A stretch of DNA of 64,000 nucleotides from Carallia brachiata. Taxonomy: Eukaryota; Streptophyta; Magnoliopsida; Malpighiales; Rhizophoraceae. Location: NCBI GenBank assembly GCA_021464245.1, contig JADCRB010000074.1, positions 62,001 through 126,000 of the forward strand, in the 5' to 3' direction. Position numbers and translations under genes: made by a program. Below, one piece after another: positions 10,869-21,791 of this stretch. Numbering within the stretch: the stretch's first letter is position 1; each line of letters begins with the position of its first letter. The notes below the pieces were generated by a model. That model saw only the letters and a list, made by a program, of their open reading frames with translations, had not been told where the DNA came from and did not search any database.

Positions 10869-12506
10869 GGTGCGTTTGGTACGCAGATTAAATAATATAA
10901 TATAAGATAATATAGGTTAATATGATAGGCTAAACTGTTAATTTAAATTATGTTTGGATAATATCAAATAGTATAAAATAGTTATTTTACGTAATATTTA
11001 GATAATATGAAATAGAATAATATAGTCTATCAAAATGACTTTTTTTCCCTTAAAAATAATTGATTTATATTTACTATTAATTTTAACATTTTTATAACAA
11101 ATAATTAAAATTAAGTAATAAAATTAATATTTATTTTATATATTATTGTACATTACACTCTTTATAAATTTTTAATTTTATATAAAAATATTTTTTAAAA
11201 TTAAGCATTAATTTTTTTATACAAATAAATTTCATGATATGAAAAAAAAGGGATTAACATTTTTTTAATTTTTTAAGGAAAAAAGTTAAATAAATTTTAA
11301 GGTATAAATTTTCAAATTTATAGAAAAGAAAATGAGAGACAGAGAGAGAGAGAGAGTGAGTGAGGAGAGAGAAAGGAAGGGAGGAAGGATGAGAGAGGGA
11401 GGAGGGAGAAGAGAGAAAGGGAAACGAGAGAAATGAGGAGTGAGAGAGAGGAGGAAGGAGAGAGAGAGAGAGAGACGAGGAGTGAGAGAGAAAGGAGGGA
11501 GGAGAGAGAAAGGAAAGAGGGAGGAGTGAGAAAGGAAAGATAGAGAAGAGAAATGAGAGAGAGAGGAAAAAGGAGAGAGATATAATTTTTTTTAATTTTA
11601 TATTAATTTTTTAAAAATATTTAAAATTTATTTTAATTAACAAGATATTTTATTAAATATATAATTTATTAACATTAACTTATAAAGTGAGATAAACTAA
11701 CTCATAAGACTAAAAAAGATAGTAATATCTTATATTTATAAGATAGTAAATTTATACTAATTTATCTTATATTTATTATAAGTCTGTTTAGTTTATCTGT
11801 TATTTATTGTTGTTATTGTTATTGATTATTAATTATTATTACTAATTATTAAAATAAAATTATAATATTTGATTAAATTGATATTTTCGATTTACTATTT
11901 TATAATAAAATAATTATTTTGTATACCATATTTTAATTTTGTTACAATAAATTAAATTTACTGTAAGTGTACTTTTTATTATTTGTTTTTATGCTTTTGA
12001 TGCACTCTCCTCTTTGCCTTTTTTCTTTTTTTTCTTTTTAAATTATTATCGATTATTTAGTTTATTTTTCTGCACACATGCGCAACACGCGTGGGCTGGA
12101 TTGTTCAGTTGGAACACTTTGGAGAAGGGTGGTGAGTGACACGTGGATGACCGCGATGTTGCTGGGCACGGACTTGAAAAAGATACGCCGCTCAAATTAA
12201 GCGGACAGTAGCGAGAATGAAAAAAGGTTGGGGGTATTTTAGTCCAAATAAATTTTATCAATGGATCTAAAATGTAATTTCAACTGAGATTCGGGGTTTT
12301 TTTCAGTAATCAGTATTTTTAAAAAAATTTATCAAACACCATCTTCTTTATTTTTTAAAATTAAAAAATAAATATATCCCTCTAAAAATTACAAATACCT
12401 CTAATATTAAGTCACTAAACATAGATTAAAATAAAATATTTAACTTCTAACGTATATTATTCTATCATATATTATTCTATCATATCTTACAAAATAAATG
12501 CACTCT
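10869..12506. mobile_element. Large TIR element inserted in the YTH pseudogene's last exon
   Basis: Copy B has continuous YTH coding here, so the 1.64 kb insertion is bounded by comparison. Ends are imperfect inverted repeats: GGTGCGTTTGGTA on the left and the complement of GAGTGCATTTATT on the right. About 24 bp of target seems to have been lost. The interior is AT-rich, with a GA tract and a GC-richer patch (12,070-12,240) of unknown origin. No transposase frame is visible. Ends resemble PIF/Harbinger-type elements, but the class is uncertain. Confidence 0.55.
11333..11582 (+). repeat. 250-bp purine (GA) tract
   Basis: Almost unbroken G/A on the plus strand, made of imperfect GAGAGA, GGAAGG and GAGGA units within an otherwise AT-rich element. 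Confidence 0.85.
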
Positions 12507-13656
12507 GACAGTTTGCTTGCTTACATCAGACATAGTATTTAGTGTCATATGTGCTTGTCAGAAATAGAAAAACATTGCCATTAACATTTAAATGATAAAC
12601 AGATTCCCAAAAGGAAAAGTTCAATGCGAAATAATAAAACAAATGGCGATGGTAGCATAAGACCAAGTTTCAGACAAGTTACGCAGCAGTTAGACTAGAA
12701 GATATTTCATAATGAAGCCTTGCCTGCTTCTGGAACTGCTGTTGCTTGGTTTTTTGCCTTGATTATCTTCTCTCGCTTCTCATAAAACCCAAAATCGTCC
12801 AAAATGCATGTTTTGCGAGTGATCCTTAAATATTTTGATCATTTTAAGCCCCTGCTCTACCTTCACCTGCAAACATTAGACTTGATGCTTATATGGACAT
12901 CATCCTCACTTTACGATTTGATGATGAAAAACTTGGCATCAGTGTACTCCTCAGGGAAATCTGCTTTGTTGTACTTTTCCCTGTCCGGAAGCAGGGTCAC
13001 CTCATCCTCCTCGCCGGCAGTCTCACCAGCTGGTGGATTCTGCACCTTGACCACTGCTGACACTGGTGCAAAAACTTTTTGGTTCTTAAAACCCTTGGCC
13101 CTAGGTCCTCTGTAGAGCTCATTCAGGCCATCAACATTTTCATTTTGGAGACCGAAATAACCATAGGCCCGACCCCTGGGTTTATATTTACTGTCAACAG
13201 CCAACTGAATCATAGCCACCAGATCCAAAACCCACACCAGATCTAAAGGAGTTCCCATACTGACAATACAACTTATTTGGGCACATCCTGTTCATAAGCC
13301 CCTGGGCTGATCCAATGCCAGATATGGGACCAGGAGACATGGGACCAGGGTGGTGCAAGCCCTACAGATTTGAGGTAAACAAACACACAAATTGGTTATT
13401 TGGGAAAAGTTTAAGCGCCCCACCCGTTTGAGCCTCATCAACATCTAGAAAGTGAAAAGTATTTAGTTTTAACTAATAACAGTTATATTTTTGATAAAAA
13501 AATTTTATTATTTTATTTTTTATTATTTAAAGTATGAATGTTATTACTAAAAATTACAATCTTATTACTTTCAAGACAATTTCCAGAGCTAAAAAATAGG
13601 GCATTAAAACCGTGCTCTAGTTATTTATACCCAAAAAGGGAATATATAAAATCTTA

Positions 13657-14402
13657 GGGGGCGTTGGATAAGCTTTTAGAGAAATGTATTTTTATTTTAT
13701 TTTCAAAAAGTAAAGAGATAAATATTTATTAAATTTTTTTGTCCTGCCATTTAATTCTTTTTATTTCTTTATACAACTCCTTAACAACAGCTGATTGAAA
13801 AATAGTTTAAAATTACTTTTTACTTCTTTTAGGGTTACTTTTCACTTTTTAATAATAATAATAATAATTTATATAGATTAAATTACCTTTATAGAATATT
13901 TATATAATTTTCTTATTATTTTTTTACTTGTCGAATTAGATATATTAATTTATTTCATTAATATTTATATAAGCACAGTATTATGTTTTTAACTATTCTT
14001 AAATAATATATTTTTACTTCAATTTTATTTAATATTGACACTTATAAAAAAAATCTCAAACATTATATTTTATACCATATAGTAAAAAATTAATTTTTTT
14101 AAAAAAATTAAAATTAAGTAGAAAAATTCTCAATATTATTTATTGAATATTATTTTAAAAATACAAAATTATAAAATATAAAAATAAAATTTTCAATATG
14201 ATATATATACACATGAATTAGATCTCTAAATTATACATTTCATTATTCAACAATAACAGTAAATAAAAAATTAATCAAACATTTCATTAATTTTATCAGT
14301 AATTAGTAACAGAAAATAAAAATTAACAATCAACAATCAGTAACAGTAATTAGTAATAATAATCAATAATAATAATATTTAATAAATAATTCAAATAGAC
14401 TC
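13657..14402. mobile_element. Harbinger-like non-autonomous element (copy A insertion)
   Basis: 746 bp flanked by TTA (13,654-13,656 and 14,403-14,405), the typical 3-bp target of PIF/Harbinger. Left end GGGGGCGTTGGATAAGC; right end is the complement of GAGTCTATTTGAATT. Internal sequence, including CAACAGCTGATTGAAAA, is shared with the element at 33,143-33,860. No coding. Confidence 0.65.
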
Positions 14403-14525
14403 TTAATCGGGAGAGGCTGCCTGATTGGGAGCGAAGGGCTCGTTAGCAGGAGTAAGTGGCTGAAAGTAGGGAGAGGAAGCTGCTTGTGAATATTGGCCAT
14501 ATGGGGCATATCCGTAACCATTGTG

Positions 14526-15640
14526 ATTGATATGAATTATCCAAGAGTAACATTTGCATCTCTAATAGCCTGAGTAATTCATGACTAGCAAGCACCAATA
14601 ATGTCATTTTTTTTTTCGATTACGTGAAAATCTGAAAGACTAATAGACTATAAAAAGATAATAGAGTTAATAAGAGTCAAATATAAGGCTAAAAAGTCTT
14701 AAAAAAATATTCTAATTGGTTGTACTATTTTTTTAACCGCCTAATTGTTTGTAAATATAAGATATGAGTGATATCATCTTTACTTTCTCATAAAAATCCA
14801 TATACTGCTCAATTGTCAAAAGTTCTATACTTTGCAAAGCAAATCTTCAAACTCTTACAAGGGATTGTCAAGTAATTCTCCTTGATGGTCCATTTACAAA
14901 ATTCTATAACCAATAAGCAAAAGTGGAACGTTGTGCAAACCAAAAAAGAAAAAAAAAAATAGCGGAACTAAAATCAAAGCCAAAATAATGGAAAGAATAT
15001 TGTTTAAAAATTGAATTCATAGGCGAATGCATTTGTCAAGTTGTGAGGGTAGCTTTTCTTTTATTTGTCCGAAGCAAAATACAAAAAATTATTTTCTCTC
15101 GTCACAGATATTTTTGTTTTGTCCTCATTAAATTTTTATTTTATCCCAACTGAATTTTAAGTTTAACTTACATCCTCATTTGTGAGCTTAAACAAAATTA
15201 ATAAGCCAGAAACAAATTAATTCAGTACCTATTTGTAGGCCTAAACAAAATTAATGGGCTACTTAACAAACAAAGCATTAACATAATTTAAACTTTAGCC
15301 TAATTATAAACTTCAAATTAATTATTTTTCTATATTTTAAATTTACTTTCTTATTTTTTTAATTTATATATGTGTATTTGAAACGAAAAAAAATAAATAA
15401 TCAAATGATGCTAAAATTTATCTTGAATGATGCAAGTAATTTGGCTCACCAACAAATTTTTTTTGTTCTATTAAAGTTGCCAGAGTGTATGGGAGGAGAA
15501 ATTATGTAGAGAAAATATAATATCTAAATTTTTAAAAATTCCAATTGATAGCCACTGTTCCTAGCTATTGGAGACATGCCCAATCTACAATTTTTTAATC
15601 AATCACCGCAAAAAAAACCAACAATAATGTACAAAGTTTA
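14526..15640. repeat. Non-coding part of the duplicated block
   Basis: Matches 33,870-34,480 in the same order, with length differences. It is the upstream spacer between the divergent YTH (minus) and ELOF1 (plus) genes. No coding is seen. Confidence 0.6.
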
Positions 15641-15649
15641 AAACAGTAA

Positions 15650-15927
15650 AACCGTAAAGCGCAGGCTTGTTCCACTGCGAAGTCCAGTAATACGACACCG
15701 TTCTTGCTTCCTTGCTCCTAAAAATACGCTGCGACCGCCCTATCTTTTTTCTTTTTTTTTTTTTTTTTTTTATGTTTTTCCTTTTTAATCTGTCCTTTTT
15801 TTTGTTTTTTTGTTTTTTTGTTACAAGTATAAATACCTGGTGGTTTGCGTAATATCCTCTCGCTCTCCCTGGAACAATCGATCAAAGAGAAGCATGTTAG
15901 GGTTTCGAATTTCAAGCAAGTTTATTT
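15650..15927 (+). promoter_or_regulatory. ELOF1 promoter and 5' leader (inferred)
   Basis: A conserved GC-richer stretch with CCAGTAATACGACACCGTTC is also found at about 34,480-34,570 in copy B. It is followed by a T-rich run, a TATA-like ACAAGTATAAATACC (about 15,822) and a leader exon ending near 15,918 at a gt donor. The leader intron would then run to the acceptor at 19,042-19,043. Assignment to ELOF1 is inferred from position and orientation. Confidence 0.4.
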
Positions 15928-18275
15928 TTTTTTTTTGATAATTCAAGTATGGATATATTTGATTGAAAATAAGAATATACAAGAAAGTTAATCTGTCACT
16001 CGATGACAGAGATCATTACATAATATACCTCCTTAGTCACACATTATCAGTCATCAACAAAATAAGAGAAAGAACTTGAAACATGTGCATAAACATTTCA
16101 TCCTTATAATGCATCTGCAGAAATAAGAAGGGATTGAGCCTGAAAGGGAGAATCAATGTTTGCCGCTTTGATCCATGTATAGGTGTGGGTAAACACAACG
16201 TCTCGTAGGGTAGGCCAGTTCACGTCAGCATTTTGGAAAATCTTTTTATTTCGCTTTAGCCAAATAGTCCATGCTAAAGCAAAGAATATGGTTGTCCAAA
16301 CCTTTGTTGCTCTTTTTCCAGTTACTAATCCAGTCCATTGCAAGTATAAGTCCACAAAAGAGTTAGGGATACACCAGCTTTGCCCCCACCACTTGATAAC
16401 AGAGCACCAAAGTTGCCAAGAAGAAGCACATTGGAATAATAAATGTGGCCCTGATTCAATTTCTTTATTGCAAAAACAGCACCGACTTTGATCCTCAAGG
16501 ATAATTCCCCTTTTAAGTAATGAGCTTCGAGTACATATTTTATCCAGAAAAGCCATCCAAGTGAAGATTTCAACTTTGGGTGGAGCTAGTCCAAGCCAAA
16601 TATTCGGAAGAAATGAGGTACCTGATTTGGATGAAACCTTCATGCATTCAGTATGGAATGACTTTACTGAATATTCACCTGATTTTACATATGTCCATAT
16701 CACCGAATCATCCAAAGAAAGAGTTGGATGTATGGATCCAATTGCTAAGAGGAGATCAGCCACCAAGTGAACTTCACGCTCTAATAATTGTCTCCGCCAT
16801 TGTAAATTCCAGTTCCAACTCCCATTCACCCATGCACCACAATTTGCTACTAAAGCATCCTTGTTTTCTGCTAGGACCATCAAACAAGGAAATCTGTCCA
16901 TAAGAGTAGTGTCACCCACCCATAAATCTTGCCAAAAACGAGTACGTCGTCCGCAGCCTATCTTGAAACAAAGTCCCTTCTCCACAACCTTCTCAGAATT
17001 TTCATCATATTCTGCAGAATTTGTAAAGTCCCTCCAAATACATGAGACATTTTGAGGATCAACAGTTGGCCAACAAGAGATTGAAAGGTTTTTATACTTG
17101 CTGTCAATGAGACATTTCCACATAGATCCATCACCCTTCAGATAACGCCATAGCCACTTAAAGAGAAGTCCTTGATTTTTATATAGCAATGACCCAATAC
17201 CAAGACCTCCTTCCTCTTTAGGCTTCATGATAATCTCCCATTTGACTAAGCACATTTTCTTCTTCTCTATATCACCACTCCAGAAAAACCTCCGCTGTAA
17301 AGAAGTAATTTCCTTTGCAACAAGTTGCGGGATTTTGAAAATAGACAAATAATATATAGGGAGAGAATTGAGGATAGTTTTGATAAGTGTTAGCCGTCCA
17401 CCTGTAGATAGAAGTTTCCCTTTCCAGCTTGCCAACCTGCTACGAATTTTAACAAGGATGGGATCCCAAGTTGATTTCCTTCGTGGATTTGCCCCCAACG
17501 GTAGGCCAAGGTATTTTATTGGGAGGCTTTCAACCTTGGTCCTTAAATTATTTGCAATTTCCAAAAGCCATTCATGATTGACATTCATTCCAATCAGAGA
17601 AATTTTAGCAAAGTTAACCTTGAGGCCTGATGCCAACTCAAAGCATCTCAAGATTCTTTTAACATTAAGAAGTCCTGTGGCATTTGGTTGGCAGAAAATG
17701 ATGGTGTCATCCGCAAATTGCAGATGGGAGATGGAGCACTGAGAATGATGTCCATGTATAGAAAGTCCCTGAAATAAATTCTGCTCCCAGCCCTTATGCA
17801 ACATTCAAGAGAGGCCTTCTGCAGCAATAATGAATAGAAAAGGAGACAATGGGTTTCCTTGCCTAAGACCACGTTGCAATTGAATTTCAGGGGTTGGAGA
17901 ACCATTAACCAAAACAGAGATGCGAGCAGTGGAAAGGCACCGCTGAATCCATAAACGCCACCTAACCCCAAAGCCCATGAGCTGCATTACAGAATCTAGA
18001 TAACTCCAAGAGACTGAATCAAAGGCCTTATGGAAGTCCAATTTAAATAACACCCCCGATTGCTTACTCTTTTTCATCATATGGATTAACTCTAAAGCTA
18101 TGAGTACTCCATCAAGAATTTTCCGACCTTGAATGAAACCAGTTTGGTTCTGGCTAATAACTTCGCCAACGACACCTTTAAGCCTGTTTGCTAAGATCTT
18201 CGAAACTATTTTATACAAACATCCAATTTGGTTAATAGGACGAAAATCAGTAAGGTTAGTAGCACCAATAGTCTT
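15928..18275 (-). mobile_element. L1-type LINE, 5'-truncated, in the ELOF1 leader intron
   Basis: Inserted in reverse: poly(A) appears as a T-run at 15,928-15,939, and the element is truncated within the reverse transcriptase. It is flanked by a 13-bp duplication reading AGCAAGTTTATTT (15,915-15,927 and 18,276-18,288). This is the hallmark of target-primed reverse transcription. It shares family and 3' end with the copy at 22,474-23,586. Confidence 0.85.
16104..18275 (-). pseudogene. LINE reverse transcriptase with C-terminal zf-RVT region, one in-frame stop
   Basis: From the 5' side the frame carries DFRPINQIGCLYKI, QNQTGFIQGRKILDG, FKLDFHKAFDSVSW, RGLRQGNPLSPFLF and, after a single TGA at 17,805-17,807, the catalytic FADDTIIF. 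Then come KYLGLPLG and the thumb, and a zinc-binding zf-RVT-like end (FTWMAFLDKI, CCFCNKEIESGPHLLFQC). The fingers' N-terminus and the endonuclease are missing through 5' truncation. Apart from the TGA the frame is open for more than 700 codons, so the copy is fairly young. It cannot move by itself without the endonuclease. Confidence 0.9.
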
Positions 18276-18413
18276 AGCAAGTTTATTTACCTTCCCCTTT
18301 CTTTTTTTTCCTTGCATTTTAAATTTTTTTTTTTCGTTGATTCAGTTATTTTGTTTCTTTGTTTCTAAATTCTCAAAATTCAACAGAATTGTGTTTGAGC
18401 ACAGTTACATGTT

Positions 18414-18588
18414 CCGGGTGAATTGTTCAGGATTTTTTTTCAAGAAAAACTGTGACTGATATTTTTGAAACGAAAAATGATACTTTTAAAATATAAAAAT
18501 AATAAATATTTAAAAAATATCAATTTTTATTTGAAAACTATTAGTCGTAATTTCAATTAGAACAAAACTCGGGACAAATCTATCTGGG
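18414..18588. mobile_element. Short MITE (copy 1)
   Basis: About 175 bp starting CCGGGTGAATTGTTCAGG and ending with a near complement (GGGACAAATCTATCTGGG). The interior has repeated TATCA/AAAATAT units. It is related to 47,953-48,123. Confidence 0.5.
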
Positions 18589-19043
18589 ACACCAACTTTT
18601 TTTGTTGTGTTTATAGACAAAGAAATTGTGTTTGGTTCCCGAGAAAATGGAAATAAATATCGAAATTAACATCACAGGCTTTCCGTTTTCCTCTTCTTCT
18701 TTTTTAATAAAAAACGGAAACCTTTATGGTGACTCACGCGGTGAGAATTCTTAATGAATCACGCGGTGAGCATGCAATGCAGTGATATGGAAGGATATAA
18801 AAGATTGTATTGGACTGCGGGGAGCATGTGGGAAGCTAGCATGCAGCCAAACTCTTCTTACGTGTCCACATGGTCAATTTCTTTTTTTAAACATTTCTGA
18901 AGCAGCGGCGAGGGCAAAGACTCAACATCGTGTTGTGTATCTTAGAATCTAAAAATAGACATATATTCACGTGCTTATATGTGTGTTTTTTTTTTCCTTG
19001 AAATTTTAATGCAGAAAATAAAAATTTGATTTCATAATTGTAG

Positions 19044-20133
19044 GAATTGAATTGTGATAATGGGGGAAGAGGAAGTCTAGAGCGAAGCCACCGCCAAAGG
19101 AAAGAATGGACAAGCTTGATACTGTCTTCAGTTGTCCCTTCTGCAATCATGGCACTAGTGTTGAGTGCCGCATGTAAGTTTACATTATTGTTGGTTTATT
19201 TGTTTGAATGTTTTCTGTTCTTTCGTCGAATTGTTAGTTGCGAAGGCATGTGCAACACCTCCACATGATAATTTGATATCAATATGATCATCAACATACG
19301 ACCCAATTGACCCATTGTATGTATGTATCGCGTAAGGTTATCAATTTTAGACCAAGGCAGCTCAAAAATGTGGGATTTTGATAGATTATAGCCTTAGTTG
19401 CTGAAAATACCAAGTGAATAGTTGCCTGGCGAGAGTCTGATTATTGTTTAGGAAAGTGATTTTGAGTATTTGTACATCGGACGTCTATTTCTATTGATAA
19501 TATAGACCATTTTTTTCCAGTGATATGAAGCTCTTGATTGGTGAAGCCTCATGCAGGATATGCCAAGAGAGCTTCACCACACCTGTAACAGGTATTTCAT
19601 GTGGCGCCCCCCCCTTTTTTTTTTCACAAACATTTTTTTTCTCCTATTCGGAACGGTCTGTAGGACATCTGCTTATATTTGGGCTTTTTTATGAGGTTGT
19701 GTTGTTAACTGGGTGTTTTGAAAGCAGTGATTATTGGTTTTGCCTACATTTTTGTGTTTACATGCACTAAGATAGTATGCTTATAGTCTCTAATTTTTTC
19801 TTCTCTTGCTGCAGCTTTAACTGAGCCCATAGACATGCAAGTTCATTCTTCAACTGACACAAAAGCCAAAAAAGAACGCATTTTTTCTGGAAAAGATGAT
19901 TTTCAGAAATATTTTCTCTGGAATGTTAGTTTTCCGCAAAACAAACGAACCCTAAATCTCTCCCATCTCTCTCTCTCTCTCTCATTCTTATTAAATGTTG
20001 TGAATGCAGATATAGTGAATGGATTGATGAATGTGAACGAGCCAACAATCTTGATGACGATAGTGCCCGAATTGAAGGCGTGATGCCTAGACGAGTACCG
20101 GTATATGATGGCAAGATCATATGTATCTTGTAA
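19044..20133 (+). pseudogene. ELOF1: Transcription elongation factor 1 homologue (ELOF1), disrupted start
   Basis: Small zinc-ribbon protein that travels with RNA polymerase II. Exons: 19,044-19,173, 19,521-19,591, 19,815-19,836 and 20,010-20,133. Read in the family frame they give KRKSRAKPPPKERMDKLDTV, SCPFCNHGTSVEC, LIGEASCRICQESF, LTEPIDI and YSEWIDECERANNLDDD, followed by a short extra tail. Both C-x2-C pairs are kept. The ATG at 19,060 is out of frame with all of this by one extra G in a run of five. The next in-frame Met (19,106) would remove the basic N-terminal tail. The third intron has a GC donor (ACAT|gcaagt). It could be a pseudogene or a shortened protein; a sequence error is also possible. 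Confidence 0.75.
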
Positions 20134-20263
20134 GGCTTCCTCAGGTTTCCATTTGTTTCGGCTTTGGGCTTGATCTGGAGAAGCAGATACAGGGCATTTG
20201 ACTGTATGAAAATCAGATCATGTGTATCTTTAAGGCTTCCTTAGTTTTTTATTTGTTTCTGCT

Positions 20264-21791
20264 TTGGGCATGAAAGCCTTTGTTTCGGCTTTGGGCTTGA
20301 AAGGCATATTAGTTACTGTATATATGCTAATACGATACAATATCGTAGAGAGCAGCCTAATAGCTGCAACTACAAAAGGGATTGCAGGCAACAACCCACG
20401 ACAGAGAAATCCAACGACACAAAATTGTGCCTGGAGGTCCGGATTTTGTCATTCTCGTAAATCTTAGAAACGAGACCGTAGATGATCATTTTTGTACTTG
20501 CAAAATATGTGCGTATAGCATTCTCACTTTTTAGGATTTTTATATTTCTCAACTGTTTTCCCTAAATGATTTTCAGATTATTGTTTACATTATTCTTGGA
20601 AAAAATAAAAATAAAAAGCAACCCAAACTACCCAAAATAAAAAAAATGGCCAAGGAGAGAGTGGAAAAGAAAAGAAGCAGAAGTAAAAGCGGCATTATAC
20701 AATGTAAGGTGGTAATCTGATTAGTTGTTCGGTGTGTTTTTTATTGTATTAGCCCAAGTTCGAGTATTAGTAGTAACGGTTATTATGCCAAATTTGAGTC
20801 CCAGAGGCAGGACTTATTATGTCAAAATATCTGTGTTTTGCGTGTCACCTGATTTTAAATTTGTTAACAATGAGGTCGAATGTATAGGAGGTTTACTCGG
20901 ACCTAATAATAGTTGAGTGGTGAATTTTCTTTATGAGGGAGATTGAATGAAGATAACAACGAGTAATTCGCGGCCTTAATTCACAGATGTGATGTTTAAC
21001 ATATTAGTGATAAACTTTTTTTTCTGTTTAAAAAAAAGGCAGCATAAACAGAAAAAGAGAGAAGAGGAGAATCTAAACGTTAATTTAAGTAGTTATCGAT
21101 TTTGTTAGTTAAAAGTATAGTTGAGAGTTCAAATTTTACCGTACTGTTCTCCCTTCTTTCTTCTATGAGTTTAACTGTTTTAAAAAAAAAAAAAAAAAAA
21201 GAGATGAGAAGAGAGAGAGGAAAAAAAAAAGTACAATAACAATATCAAAAAGCACCTCTTAGAGGTAACATTATAAATATTAAAATATTTTATCGACCAA
21301 TAACTTTTTTTTTTATTTTCAAATCAATCGATAGTAGTTTGAATAGTAAAAATAGTAACAAGTTACACTTCTAATCAATTGGTTTTAGGACTTTTATCAA
21401 CAATTAGCACATAACGGAAAAAAAAAAAAAACTTACAAAAAACTTTCATACTTTAAAATAAGACCCTTCAAAATCAAGTCAGACGAAAACATTCTTATAT
21501 TTCTTAAGATTAATTAATTTCTTTTGGGATGCATATGGATTTTCATTGTTCTTAATTTCGAGATAAGCCTTTTGGGATGCATATCTTTACGCTATCATTT
21601 ACTATTCTGACCATCGATTTTGGCAGATTTTAGGTTATGCTTGTCTTGTTTCCATTATTTTGTTGTCCTTAAGGTAAGGATCATATTTTGAACTTTGTCA
21701 CATATTAAAAGAGACTAAATCTTCAATTCGTCCGACGATATTCGATGCGCATTCCTCAATATTTTCCTTGCGGAGACCTCCTCAATTCGTC
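20264..21791. repeat. Tandem duplication, unit 1
   Basis: Begins at the GGCTTTGGGCTTGAAAGG junction and includes a conserved 0.45 kb block (CGTAGAGAGCAGCCTAATAG). It ends after CGATATTCGATGCGCATTCC. Unit 2 follows directly. No gene is seen. Confidence 0.7.

Larger units (their letters stand above)
10121..14525 (-). pseudogene. YTH-domain (ECT-type) m6A reader, pseudogene copy A
   Basis: Minus-strand remains of an ECT protein, the plant cytosolic reader of N6-methyladenosine. From its 5' end: an N-terminal piece with GYGYAPYGQYSQAASSPYF (14,401-14,525); a low-complexity exon (LHHPGPMSPGPISGIGSA, about 13,385-13,200); WLAVDSKYKPRGR and LNELYRGPRAKGFKNQK; then EYTDAKFFIIKS, which runs into a TAA at 12,915 where YSEDDVH should follow. 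The exon with VNTSGQFVG is missing. The exon near 12,690-12,840 has a short deletion. The last exon is split by an inserted element (10,869-12,506), and the 3' UTR continues to about 10,121. A Harbinger-like insertion also splits the 5' part. Clearly dead. Confidence 0.85.

Noticed and set aside
11333..11582. CRISPR-like or satellite array in the GA tract
   Set aside because: No constant repeat or spacer length; simple purine-rich DNA.
16183..17055. Plus-strand frames over the LINE
   Set aside because: Antisense of the reverse transcriptase.
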